Of a DNA stretch of 24,826 nt, positions 1 through 6,402 are shown piece by piece. This stretch comes from Methanobacteriota archaeon (lineage in GTDB: Archaea; Thermoplasmatota; Thermoplasmata; RBG-16-68-12), in the NCBI GenBank assembly GCA_005879065.1, contig VBLU01000078.1, positions 1 through 24,826 of the forward strand, read 5' to 3'. Both the position numbers and the translations under genes were made by a program. A model generated the notes under the pieces. It was given only the letters and a program-made list of their open reading frames with translations, was not told the origin of the DNA and searched no databases. The stretch's first letter is position 1; the number at the start of each line of letters is the position of its first letter.

Positions 1-381
1 CACGTTCGTCGGGTGGAAGCAGTCCACGTCCTTCCGCGGGTCCACGGCCGAGACGGCGGCGTCGAGGCGAATCTGCGGAGGAAGCGGCTGCTGGACGAGG
101 ATCCCATGGACCTTGAGGTCCGCATTCAACCGAGATATCTCGTCGAGCAAACGACGCTCGGAGACCTTTTCGGGCAGCTCCACGGTCCAGTGCGCGAGGC
201 CCATTTCCTCGGAAGCCTTGCCCTTCATCTTCACGTAGAGCTTCGAGCCCGGGTCCTCTCCGACGATGATCGCGGCGAGGCCCGGCACGATCCCAGCCTT
301 CGCGAGGGCGACGAGGCGAGGCTTCAGTTCCGCGCGAACCTCGTCCGCGATCTTCTTCCCGTCGATGAGCTCGCCGGGCAT
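1..381 (-). CDS. folD: FolD, methylene-THF dehydrogenase/cyclohydrolase (3' end outside window)
   Basis: This is the N-terminal 127 codons of a bifunctional methylenetetrahydrofolate dehydrogenase/methenyl-THF cyclohydrolase, which oxidises 5,10-methylene-THF to 10-formyl-THF. It is read on the minus strand from ATG at 381 and stays open to the window edge. Visible landmarks are the N-terminal MPGELIDGKKIADEVR, the segment SKLYVKMKGKASEEMGL carrying the family's Tyr and catalytic Lys (YVxxKxKA), GILVQQPLPPQI, and DVDCFHPTNV, matching the family DVDGFHP motif. The NADP-binding C-terminal half lies off the window. It diverges from the HTH gene at 560; a TATA-like ttata lies at 416-420. Its product is the cofactor used by PurN and PurH encoded nearby, and MetF uses the same folate pool. 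Family assignment is firm. Confidence 0.93.
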   Translation of the reverse strand, partial: MPGELIDGKKIADEVRAELKPRLVALAKAGIVPGLAAIIVGEDPGSKLYVKMKGKASEEMGLAHWTVELPEKVSERRLLDEISRLNADLKVHGILVQQPLPPQIRLDAAVSAVDPRKDVDCFHPTNV

Positions 382-415
382 TCCGCCACCCGAAAATCGG
401 GAAGACGGGCCGCCG

Positions 416-421
416 GTTATA
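416..421 (-). promoter_or_regulatory. TATA-like box for folD
   Basis: On the minus strand the sequence reads ggctataacc, centred about 37 bp before the folD ATG at 381. This would give a leader of roughly 10 nt containing a short GGTGG just before the ATG. Inferred from position and composition only. Confidence 0.5.
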
Positions 422-446
422 GCCTTGGAGGCGATGGAGGGAGCGA

Positions 447-455
447 TGTCTGACA
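447..455. promoter_or_regulatory. Dyad TGTCTGACA, candidate operator 1
   Basis: TGTC-T-GACA is a perfect 9-bp dyad centred on 451, about 31 bp upstream of the folD TATA box. The same core recurs centred on 493. The two sit between divergent promoters and so are candidate binding sites for a dimeric repressor or activator. Confidence 0.45.
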
Positions 456-485
456 CCGGCGTCGCGGCGCGATTCCGTACGCGGA

Positions 486-500
486 TCTTGTCTGACAAGA
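486..500. promoter_or_regulatory. Dyad TCTTGTCTGACAAGA, candidate operator 2
   Basis: This is a perfect 7+1+7 dyad centred on 493, containing the same TGTCTGACA core as the site at 447-455. The centres are 42 bp apart, close to four helical turns, so both would face the same side of the DNA. It lies about 37 bp upstream of the TATA box of the HTH gene starting at 560. Confidence 0.5.
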
Positions 501-520
501 ACCCAACGTCAGCGTCCCAC

Positions 521-533
521 AAAAACGCTTAAG
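521..533 (+). promoter_or_regulatory. TATA-like box for the HTH regulator
   Basis: The A-rich stretch followed by cttaag (528-533) lies about 29 bp before the ATG at 560, the spacing expected for a leaderless archaeal transcript. Confidence 0.55.
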
Positions 534-559
534 ACGGGTCCCGGCCTTTGACCCGCCGG

Positions 560-1087
560 ATGCACTCTACCGACTGGTCTCGACTCCTCACGGAACGTCA
601 GCGCGAGGTCCTGTCGATCGTCGTCGAGAACAAGGTGTACCGCAACCGGGACTCGAAGATCTCGGAGCTGGCCGACCGGATGGGGATCGCGCCGGCGGCC
701 GTCGCGAAGCACCTCCTCGAGATCGAGAAGGAGGCCCTCCTCCAGGTCGTCGTGACCCCGTCGGAGCAGGGGAAGCGGCTGTACGAGCGGATGGAGCTCG
801 AGCCGCGCCCGGAGAAACGCCCGATCTCGGAGGTCCTCGACCGACAGAAGATCGCGATCCTCCACTTCCTGCGGGACCACCCCGACGCGAGCGCGACCGA
901 GATCGTGGAGGAGATGGGCCTCTCCGAATACACGACCGTGAACAGCCTCCGGGTCCTGACCGCGGTCCAGCTTGTCACGAAACAGCGCGGACCGGCCCTT
1001 CGCCGCGGTGTCCCGCCGTACGTGTATCGGACGACCGCCCACGGGGAAGACCTCGCGGGGCGATTCCCTGCTGCGGCCACGGCGTAA
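560..1087 (+). CDS. Two-domain winged-helix transcriptional regulator
   Basis: Predicted 175-aa DNA-binding protein. The N-terminal half (about residues 8-65) has a winged-helix pattern: LTERQREVLSIVVENK, then SKISELADRMGIAPAAVAKHL. A second helix-turn-helix follows (about 95-150): KIAILHFLRDHPDASATEIVEEMGLSEYTTVNSLRVL. No ligand domain is visible. The ATG at 560 is preferred over an in-frame TTG at 548 because the TATA-like cttaag at 528-533 then sits at leaderless spacing. The gene diverges from folD, with two identical-core dyads between them, so autoregulation and control of folD are plausible but inferred. The exact family (MarR-, ArsR- or TrmB-like) cannot be settled by eye. Confidence 0.75.
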   Translation: MHSTDWSRLLTERQREVLSIVVENKVYRNRDSKISELADRMGIAPAAVAKHLLEIEKEALLQVVVTPSEQGKRLYERMELEPRPEKRPISEVLDRQKIAILHFLRDHPDASATEIVEEMGLSEYTTVNSLRVLTAVQLVTKQRGPALRRGVPPYVYRTTAHGEDLAGRFPAAATA

Positions 1088-1091
1088 GGCC

Positions 1092-1098
1092 GATATAT
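1092..1098 (+). promoter_or_regulatory. TATA-like box for the geranylgeranyl reductase gene
   Basis: gatatat is centred about 27 bp before the GTG start at 1122, the spacing of a leaderless transcript, and begins just after the stop of the preceding gene. Confidence 0.6.
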
Positions 1099-1121
1099 CC
1101 GCCTTGGACTCCTAGCGCGAC

Positions 1122-2273
1122 GTGTTCGACGCGGTCGTCGTCGGGGCAGGCCCCTCCGGAGGCATGGCCGCGCGGCAACTCGCCGCGGCGGGCTTCCGGA
1201 CGGCGATCCTCGACAAGAAGAAGGTCGTCGGGGAGCCGGTCCAGTGTGCGGAGGGCGTGAGCGAGTTCGGCCTTGAGTCGAACGGCCTCCGTCCCCGCGA
1301 GGAGTGGATCGCGCAGCGGGTGTCGGGTGCGAAGTGCGTCGCCCCGAACGGGAACTGGTTCTACATCACGCGGCTTCCCGGGTACGCGATCGACCGACCG
1401 GCCTTCGATCGCTGGATCGTGGAGGGGGCCGTGGACGACGGGGCGGACCTGCGGACGTCGGCGCGGGTGACCGGGATCTCACGGCATGACGGCGGCTGGC
1501 GGATCGAGGCGAACGGCGAATCCATGGAGGCGCGGATCGTCATCGGTGCGGACGGGCCCGCGAGCCTTATCGCCCGCCAGGCGGGCCTCGTGCGGAGGCT
1601 CGAGAAGATCGTCGCCTACGAATATCGATTCCGCCGCGAGGACGTGCCGATCCTCGATCCGGATTTCTTCCTCCTGTTCGTGAGTCAGGCCTACGAAGGC
1701 GGCTACGCCTGGATCTTCCCGAAGGGCGAGGACGTGAACGTCGGAGCGGGAGGCCCGATCGACGGACACGCCGCGACGGTGGCCTTCTGCCGGAAATTCG
1801 GGATCGACATCGCCCGCCGAACGCAGACGATTGCCGGCTCGATTCCGTACCGGTACGATCTGTCCGCCCTGGCGATGCCCGGCCTCGCGATCGTCGGAGA
1901 TGCGGGCGGCATCACGAATCCGATGAACGGCGCGGGGATCCATCCGGGACTGTTCAGCGGGCGCATCGCGGGCGAATGCGCCGTGGCAGCCTTGGGGAAC
2001 GAGGACCCGAACGCGATGATGGCGTACGATCGGATCCTGAGGGCATCCCCGTTCCTCGACCCCCTGCTTTCGTGGATGATTGATCGCGTTCGGACCTGGA
2101 GCGATGCACTGATGGACTCCGTGACCGAGGAGCTGCAGGGGCTCGACTGGCGCGCGGTCGATGCGAGGCTGTCCCTTCGCGTGGCCGTGCGGAAGCCCTG
2201 GCTCGCCCTCCATGCGCGGGACTTTCTCCGGATGATCCGCACCTTGGAGCTGTGCGATCGATACGGATGGTAG
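1122..2273 (+). CDS. Geranylgeranyl reductase family flavoprotein
   Basis: A 383-aa FAD-dependent oxidoreductase of the geranylgeranyl reductase (ChlP/GGR) family. In archaea these saturate the isoprenoid chains of membrane lipids or quinones. The dinucleotide-binding motif VVGAGPSGGMAARQLA is at residues 6-21, followed by an acidic strand end at AILDKK. Further family signatures are ARIVIGADG, YAWIFPKG and the second FAD motif AIVGDAGGITNPMNGAGIHPG. The GTG start at 1122 gives an N-terminus directly on the first beta strand and is supported by the TATA-like box at 1092-1098. No membrane helix is obvious, so association with the membrane would be peripheral. The exact substrate (digeranylgeranylglycerophospholipid or another polyprenyl compound) cannot be told from sequence. 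Confidence 0.87.
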   Translation: MFDAVVVGAGPSGGMAARQLAAAGFRTAILDKKKVVGEPVQCAEGVSEFGLESNGLRPREEWIAQRVSGAKCVAPNGNWFYITRLPGYAIDRPAFDRWIVEGAVDDGADLRTSARVTGISRHDGGWRIEANGESMEARIVIGADGPASLIARQAGLVRRLEKIVAYEYRFRREDVPILDPDFFLLFVSQAYEGGYAWIFPKGEDVNVGAGGPIDGHAATVAFCRKFGIDIARRTQTIAGSIPYRYDLSALAMPGLAIVGDAGGITNPMNGAGIHPGLFSGRIAGECAVAALGNEDPNAMMAYDRILRASPFLDPLLSWMIDRVRTWSDALMDSVTEELQGLDWRAVDARLSLRVAVRKPWLALHARDFLRMIRTLELCDRYGW

Positions 2274-2327
2274 GACCTCCGATATTCGAGCGAAGCCTAG
2301 ATAGAGGCCTGCGCGTTGCTTCGCTCG

Positions 2328-3275
2328 ATGCCGGTGGCGGTTGGGGTCCGCACGATCCGCTCGGGCAGTCGACTGGAACGCATCCTGGCCTCGGGCGGGT
2401 TTGCGGTGACGGCGGAAATCGCGCCGCCAGCCTCGGCCGATGGGATCGAGATCCGGGAGAACGCCTCCCGGTATCGAGGGGCGGTCGACGCGTGCAACCT
2501 GACCGACTGCACGCGAGCCCGCGTGCACATCTCTTCCCTCGCGGCCGCGGCGATCGCGATTCAAGAGGGCGTCGAGCCGGTCATGCAAATGGTCCTCCGG
2601 GATCGGAATCGGATCGCGCTCCAGGCGGATCTCCTAGGCGCCGCCGCACTCGGCGTCCGGAATGTGCTTTGCCTTTGGGGCGACCCTCCGTCGGCGGGGA
2701 ACGAGCGGGATGCGAAGGGGGTGTTCGACATGAAAACGGAAGACATGATCGAGATGTTCCGGAACCTTCGAGACGCCGGGACCCTCCGAGGCGGTGACAA
2801 GGTCAAGACTCCGCCGAAGGTGTTCATCGGTGCCGCCGCCGATCCGTTCCGCGGTTCCAAGGAGGAATCGTTCGGCAAACTCCGAGCGAAGGTCATGGCC
2901 GGCGCGGACTTCGTACAGACCCAGGGAGTCTACGACGTCGACGCGTTCGAGGAATGGATGCGCCTCGTCCGAAAGGAGTGGCTCCACGAGAAGGTGTACA
3001 TCCTCGCGGGCGTCATCCCTTTGAAATCCGCGAAGATGGCCCGGTTCATGGTGGAAAAACTCGGAGCCGTGGTTCCGACGCACATCATGGACCGCATGGA
3101 GAACGCGCCAAACCCGAGGGCGGAAGGCCTGAGCATCGCCGTCCGGACGATCAAGGCCCTGAAGAAGGTCGACGGGGTCCGCGGTGTCCACCTGATGCCC
3201 GTGGGCTGGGACGGCGTCGTTCCGAGGTTGGTGAAGGACGCGGGACTCGCGCCCCGTCCCGAGACGGCGGTGTGA
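2328..3275 (+). CDS. metF: MetF-like methylenetetrahydrofolate reductase
   Basis: A 315-aa TIM-barrel flavoprotein of the MetF family, which reduces 5,10-methylene-THF to 5-methyl-THF. The sequence shows the N-terminal GGFAVTAEIAPP strand with the family Glu, DACNLTDCTRARVHIS, LGVRNVLCLWGDPP (the family L-xGDPP motif), KVFIGAAADPF, and KVMAGADFVQTQGVYD (family AGAxFxxTQ). An upstream in-frame TTG exists at 2316; the ATG at 2328 is chosen because ctagatag at about 2296-2303 is at near-leaderless spacing. FolD encoded nearby shares the folate substrate. Use of methanopterin instead of THF cannot be excluded by sequence, but the adjacent PurN and PurH argue for folate. Confidence 0.88.
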   Translation: MPVAVGVRTIRSGSRLERILASGGFAVTAEIAPPASADGIEIRENASRYRGAVDACNLTDCTRARVHISSLAAAAIAIQEGVEPVMQMVLRDRNRIALQADLLGAAALGVRNVLCLWGDPPSAGNERDAKGVFDMKTEDMIEMFRNLRDAGTLRGGDKVKTPPKVFIGAAADPFRGSKEESFGKLRAKVMAGADFVQTQGVYDVDAFEEWMRLVRKEWLHEKVYILAGVIPLKSAKMARFMVEKLGAVVPTHIMDRMENAPNPRAEGLSIAVRTIKALKKVDGVRGVHLMPVGWDGVVPRLVKDAGLAPRPETAV

Positions 3276-3316
3276 GAGCCGCAAGTTCGCGAAATCCGTT
3301 CACCGGGCGTCCCAAC

Positions 3317-3324
3317 CTTTAATT
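3317..3324 (+). promoter_or_regulatory. TATA-like box for purH-purN
   Basis: ctttaatt lies about 35 bp before the ATG at 3356, allowing a very short leader. It separates purH transcription from metF upstream. Confidence 0.45.
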
Positions 3325-3355
3325 GGCTTTTCCCTATGGGGACTCGGTAATAGGG

Positions 3356-4891
3356 ATGGTTTCTCCCCCGCGGGCGCTCCTCAGCGTATCGGACAAGGAG
3401 GGCCTGGTCGATTTCGCCCGCGGTCTGCGGGACCTCGGCTTTGAGCTGATCGGCACGGACGGGACCGCGAAGATCCTGAAGGACGCGGGACTCCCCGTGA
3501 CGACCGTCGCGGACTACACGGGCCTGCGCGAAGGACTCGGCGGTCGCGTGAAGACGTTGCATCCCCGGATCTTCGCGGGAATTCTCGCGCCGACGGGTGA
3601 CGAGAAGGACCTCAAGGACCTGGGCGCGGTCGCGATCGATCTCGTCATCGTGAACCTGTATCCGTTCGAAGCGACCGTAGCCAAGCCGGACGTCACCGTC
3701 GATGAGGCCGTAGAGAACATCGACATCGGCGGGGTCTCCCTGATCCGGGCGGCGGCGAAAAACGCCTCGCGGGTCGCCGTGGTCGTGCGTCCGGCCCGCT
3801 ACCGCGACGTGCTTCAAGCATGGCGCGACCACAAAGCGATCCCAGGGAAGCTGCGGGAGGAACTGGCCCTCGAGGCGTTTGAGTACACGTCCCGATACGA
3901 TGCCGCGATCTTCAACTACCTCGCCTCCCGGGACGGTAGGCCGCTCCCACCGGCGCTCCGCCTCGCGTACGACAAGATCGCCGACCTCCGGTACGGCGAG
4001 AATCCGTATCAACAGGCTGCCCTTTACCGGGAGCCGTACCGGTTCGCGGCGACGGCGACCGCGGAGCGACTCCAGGGCCGGGAACTCTCGTACAACAACC
4101 TGATCGACCTCGACGCCGCTCTCCGGGTGTCGACGGAATTCGAGCCACCAGCCGCCGTCGTGATCAAGCACACGAACCCCTCCGGGGTCGCGATCGGCAC
4201 GACCCTCGCGCACGCGTACGAGGCCGCGCACGCCGCGGATCCGATCTCCGCCTACGGAGGGGTCGTCGGCGTGAATCGCACGATCGACTTGCCTACGGCG
4301 AAGGCGATGAAGGGGGACGTCCTCGACGCTGTCATCGCCCCCGGGTACGAGCCCCAGGCACTCGAGATCTTGAAGGGCAAGAAGAAGGGGGCCTTCCTGA
4401 TCCTGCGGACCCGAGGGCCGTTTCGGAAGGAGCACGGGGTCGACATGACCCGCGTGCTCGGCGGCGTGATCCTCCAGACGACCGGATTCCCCGAACCCCG
4501 GCCGGAATCGTTCAAAGTCGTGACGAAGGCCTCGCCGACCGCAGAACAGATGCGCGACATCCTCTTTGGGATCACCGTGAGTCGCTACGTGAAATCGAAC
4601 TCAATCGTCCTCGTGCACGGGGAACGGACCGTCGGCATCGGGGCGGGCCAGATGAGCCGGGTCGACGCGTGCATGCTCGCCTGCTACAAGGCGAAAGGCG
4701 CCGCCCGCGGGAGCGTGGCGGTGAGCGACGCCTACTTCCCGTTCCGGGATGGCCTCGATGAGTTGGCGAAGGGGGGCGTCGCCGCGATCGCGCAACCGGG
4801 CGGTTCGATCCGCGATGCGGAAGTCATTGCCGCCGCCGACGGGTTCGGAATCGCCATGGTCTTCACGGGGACGCGACTGTTCAAGCACTGA
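3356..4891 (+). CDS. purH: PurH, AICAR transformylase / IMP cyclohydrolase
   Basis: A 511-aa bifunctional enzyme for the last two steps of IMP synthesis: formyl transfer from 10-formyl-THF to AICAR, then ring closure. The N-terminal MGS-like cyclohydrolase domain (about 1-140) begins PRALLSVSDKEGLVDFA and contains ELIGTDGTAKIL and GGRVKTLHPRIFAGIL. The transformylase domain follows with LRYGENPYQQAAL (about residue 212), VVIKHTNPSGVAIG (about 268, with the catalytic Lys-His) and the C-terminal SDAYFPFRDGLDELAKGGV plus AIAQPGGSIRD. Length is typical for full bifunctional PurH. An in-frame TTG at 3323 is rejected because it falls within the TATA-like box. purN follows after 9 nt, so the pair is probably one transcript. 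Confidence 0.96.
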   Translation: MVSPPRALLSVSDKEGLVDFARGLRDLGFELIGTDGTAKILKDAGLPVTTVADYTGLREGLGGRVKTLHPRIFAGILAPTGDEKDLKDLGAVAIDLVIVNLYPFEATVAKPDVTVDEAVENIDIGGVSLIRAAAKNASRVAVVVRPARYRDVLQAWRDHKAIPGKLREELALEAFEYTSRYDAAIFNYLASRDGRPLPPALRLAYDKIADLRYGENPYQQAALYREPYRFAATATAERLQGRELSYNNLIDLDAALRVSTEFEPPAAVVIKHTNPSGVAIGTTLAHAYEAAHAADPISAYGGVVGVNRTIDLPTAKAMKGDVLDAVIAPGYEPQALEILKGKKKGAFLILRTRGPFRKEHGVDMTRVLGGVILQTTGFPEPRPESFKVVTKASPTAEQMRDILFGITVSRYVKSNSIVLVHGERTVGIGAGQMSRVDACMLACYKAKGAARGSVAVSDAYFPFRDGLDELAKGGVAAIAQPGGSIRDAEVIAAADGFGIAMVFTGTRLFKH

Positions 4892-4900
4892 GGGGATCCG

Positions 4901-5542
4901 ATGGCACGTCTTCGGGTCGGGGTGCTCGCGTCCGGGAGGGGCACGGACTTCCAGAGCCTCGTGGACGCGCGCGACCGCGGGGATCTCGCCGTGGACGTCG
5001 TCGTCCTCGTCTGCAACGTGCCCGGAGCGCCCGTCCTCGCGCGGGCGAAGAAGGCGGACGTTCCCGCCGTCGTGATCGACCACCGGCCCTTCGGGAAGGA
5101 CCGGGCCGCCTTCGAGCGCGAGGTCGTGAAAGTCCTGAAGGAGAAACGGACGGACCTCGTCGTCTTCGCGGGGTTCATGCGGCTCGTCACGACGTACTTC
5201 ATCGGCCAATTCCCCATGCGGATCATGAACATCCATCCCTCCCTGCTACCCGCCTTCCCAGGGGCCCATGCCCAAAGGGACGCTCTCGCGGCCGGCGTCA
5301 AGGTCACCGGATGTACGATCCATTTCACCGACGCCTCCGTCGACGGAGGACCGATCATCCTCCAGAAGGCCGTCCCGATTCACGAGGACGATACGGAGGA
5401 GACCCTCGCCGCGCGCATCTTGGAACAAGAACACATCTTCCTTCCCCTCGCGGTCCGCCTCTTCGCGGAAGGCCGTCTCAGGGTCGAGGGCCACCGGGTG
5501 AAAATCGACACGAAGGGCCTCTCGCTTCCACCGGTGGCCTAG
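4901..5542 (+). CDS. purN: PurN, phosphoribosylglycinamide formyltransferase
   Basis: A 213-aa GAR transformylase that transfers the formyl group of 10-formyl-THF to glycinamide ribonucleotide. The N-terminal phosphate loop is LASGRGTDFQSLVD (residues 9-22), where the usual GSN is GTD. The catalytic triad of the family is visible: Asn110 and His112 in MNIHPSLLPAFPG and Asp148 in DASVDGGPIILQ. The ATG at 4901 follows the purH stop by 9 nt and is preceded by a GAGGGGAT Shine-Dalgarno-like sequence overlapping that stop. The C-terminal 20 residues extend slightly past the catalytic domain, as is common. Together with PurH it gives both folate-dependent purine steps. Confidence 0.95.
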   Translation: MARLRVGVLASGRGTDFQSLVDARDRGDLAVDVVVLVCNVPGAPVLARAKKADVPAVVIDHRPFGKDRAAFEREVVKVLKEKRTDLVVFAGFMRLVTTYFIGQFPMRIMNIHPSLLPAFPGAHAQRDALAAGVKVTGCTIHFTDASVDGGPIILQKAVPIHEDDTEETLAARILEQEHIFLPLAVRLFAEGRLRVEGHRVKIDTKGLSLPPVA

Positions 5543-5562
5543 CCCGGATCCGACATCCCAAA

Positions 5563-5637
5563 CCAAAATAAAGGGCCGTCCAGGAATCCTGAACGGCCTC
5601 GTTGTGGAGGGATGCTTGTCTAAGCAACTCCCACAAT
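5563..5637 (-). ncRNA. Hairpin element copy 1, candidate small RNA
   Basis: Read on the minus strand, a TATA-like ttttatag (5654-5647) would start transcription near 5624. From there come TGCTT-agac-AAGCA (a 5-bp hairpin), then CCCTCCACAACGA, then a long hairpin (5598-5574: GGCCGT pairs with ACGGCC, CAGG with CCTG, loop of three, one mismatch), then the U-rich CTTTATTTTGG. Hairpin plus T-rich tail resembles a terminator. The 27-nt block at 5591-5617 is 25/27 identical to copy 2. In the plus direction there is also an imperfect hairpin over 5601-5637. Orientation and transcription are inferred; no known RNA family is recognised. Confidence 0.4.
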
Positions 5638-5639
5638 AA

Positions 5640-5701
5640 CTCAAATCTATAAAACGTTTTTCGAATCCCGCTCAAATCTGAGACCAGCTTTTCGAATTCG
5701 G
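5640..5701. repeat. 31-nt imperfect tandem repeat
   Basis: Two units begin at 5640 and 5671. Each starts CTCAAATCT and has TTTTCGAAT at the same internal position (5658 and 5689), with a variable 9-nt stretch between. A third partial start, CTCAAAATA, is at 5715 where hairpin element copy 2 begins. The first unit contains the TATA-like box assigned to copy 1. Confidence 0.6.
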
Positions 5702-5714
5702 GGCCTCCGGATCG

Positions 5715-5781
5715 CTCAAAATAGGTGAGGCCGCCCGCCCTTCAAGAAACCGGGGAACGGCCTCGTCATGGAGGGATGCTT
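5715..5781 (-). ncRNA. Hairpin element copy 2, candidate small RNA
   Basis: The second copy of the element at 5563-5637. Block 5755-5781 matches 5591-5617 at 25 of 27 positions. The hairpin arms differ in sequence but pairing is kept: GAGGCCG (5727-5733) with CGGCCTC (5758-5764), followed on the minus strand by CACCTATTTTGAG, again T-rich. A minus-strand TATA-like tgatatac at 5809-5802 would place the RNA start near 5779, at the edge of the conserved block. Conserved pairing with changed bases supports an RNA-level role. Function unknown. Confidence 0.4.
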
Positions 5782-5963
5782 TGGCCGTGCACGGACGTGA
5801 AGTATATCAAGCTTTCAGATAGTTTGTTCGGACCGGGTTTCGAGCCGGGTCGTCGTCGGGCCTTCCGCCGAACGCCTTCCGACCCGTCGGATGATGATTG
5901 GTTTTTCCCGCCATTCCGCAAGCCTTATGGCGAGCGCGACCCTTCGACGCGACGGCGGACGAC

Positions 5964-6369
5964 ATGAAGGGCGTGGGGAAGTTCGGAGAGGTCATGGCGG
6001 GGGAGAAAGGCAAGGTGAGCTACGATGACGTCGCCGCCCGCCTCCTAAAGATCATCCACTCCGGCAGTCAGCGGAAGGCGATCACGGATTTCGTCTGCCG
6101 GGAACTTCGGAAGATCCCGCATTACACCTGGGTCGGAATCTATTTCGTCGACGGCGGAGAAGGCCACCGTGATCGTCCCAGACGTGAACAACGACCCGCG
6201 GTACTTGCAGTGTTTCATCAACACCCGCGCCGAAATCGTGGTTCCGATTCTCCGGGACGGTGCGCCCATCGCGGAAATTGACATCGACTCGGATCAGTTG
6301 AACGCCTTTGGGCCAACGGACAAGGAATTCCTCGAATGGGTCGCGGACGACCTCCGCAGCATCCTGTGA
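5964..6369 (+). pseudogene. GAF-domain protein, internal deletion and frameshift
   Basis: The N-terminal part, from ATG 5964, reads VAARLLKIIHSGSQRKAITDFVCRELRKIPHYTWVGIYFVDGGE, the opening of a small GAF-domain protein. Right after GGE the frame shifts; the other frame continues KATVIVPDVNNDPRYLQ, then TRAEIVVPILRDGAPIAEIDIDSDQ and FGPTDKEFLEWVADDL, the closing half of the same domain. The middle of the GAF fold is missing, roughly 35-40 residues judged from family architecture. In free methionine-(R)-sulfoxide reductases of this type two of three redox cysteines lie in the lost segment; the third would be C in RYLQCFINTRAEIVVP. The gene is therefore most likely dead. A short GTG-started fragment (6169-6369) could still be translated but would be an incomplete domain. 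Confidence 0.72.
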
Positions 6370-6402
6370 CGGTCGGGCGTGGAACGGTCCGACCCTTCGT
6401 CG

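Larger units (their letters stand above)
5543..5963. other. Long intergenic region with repeated structured elements
   Basis: No convincing protein gene lies in these 421 bp. The left half is AT-richer than the surroundings and holds two copies of a hairpin element (5563-5637 and 5715-5781), a 31-nt imperfect tandem repeat (5640-5701) and TATA-like boxes at 5647-5654 and 5802-5809. The right half (about 5820-5963) shows only short GC-rich inverted repeats and leads into the broken GAF gene; ccttatgg at 5922-5929 may be that gene's promoter. Confidence 0.6.

Noticed and set aside
13..453. 146-codon plus-strand open frame at the left edge
   Set aside because: It is the antisense of folD, whose minus-strand translation has clear family motifs up to the window edge.
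5640..5781. CRISPR array
   Set aside because: Only two imperfect units of each repeat, no regular spacers and no cas genes.
5825..5860. Possible tRNA T-loop (gggtttcgagcc)
   Set aside because: The flanks do not form a 5-bp T stem and no anticodon or acceptor stem could be placed on either strand.
5725..5967. An 80-codon plus-strand open frame in the hairpin region
   Set aside because: It runs through hairpin element copy 2, has no conserved feature or promoter, and the translation is low-complexity Arg/Pro.
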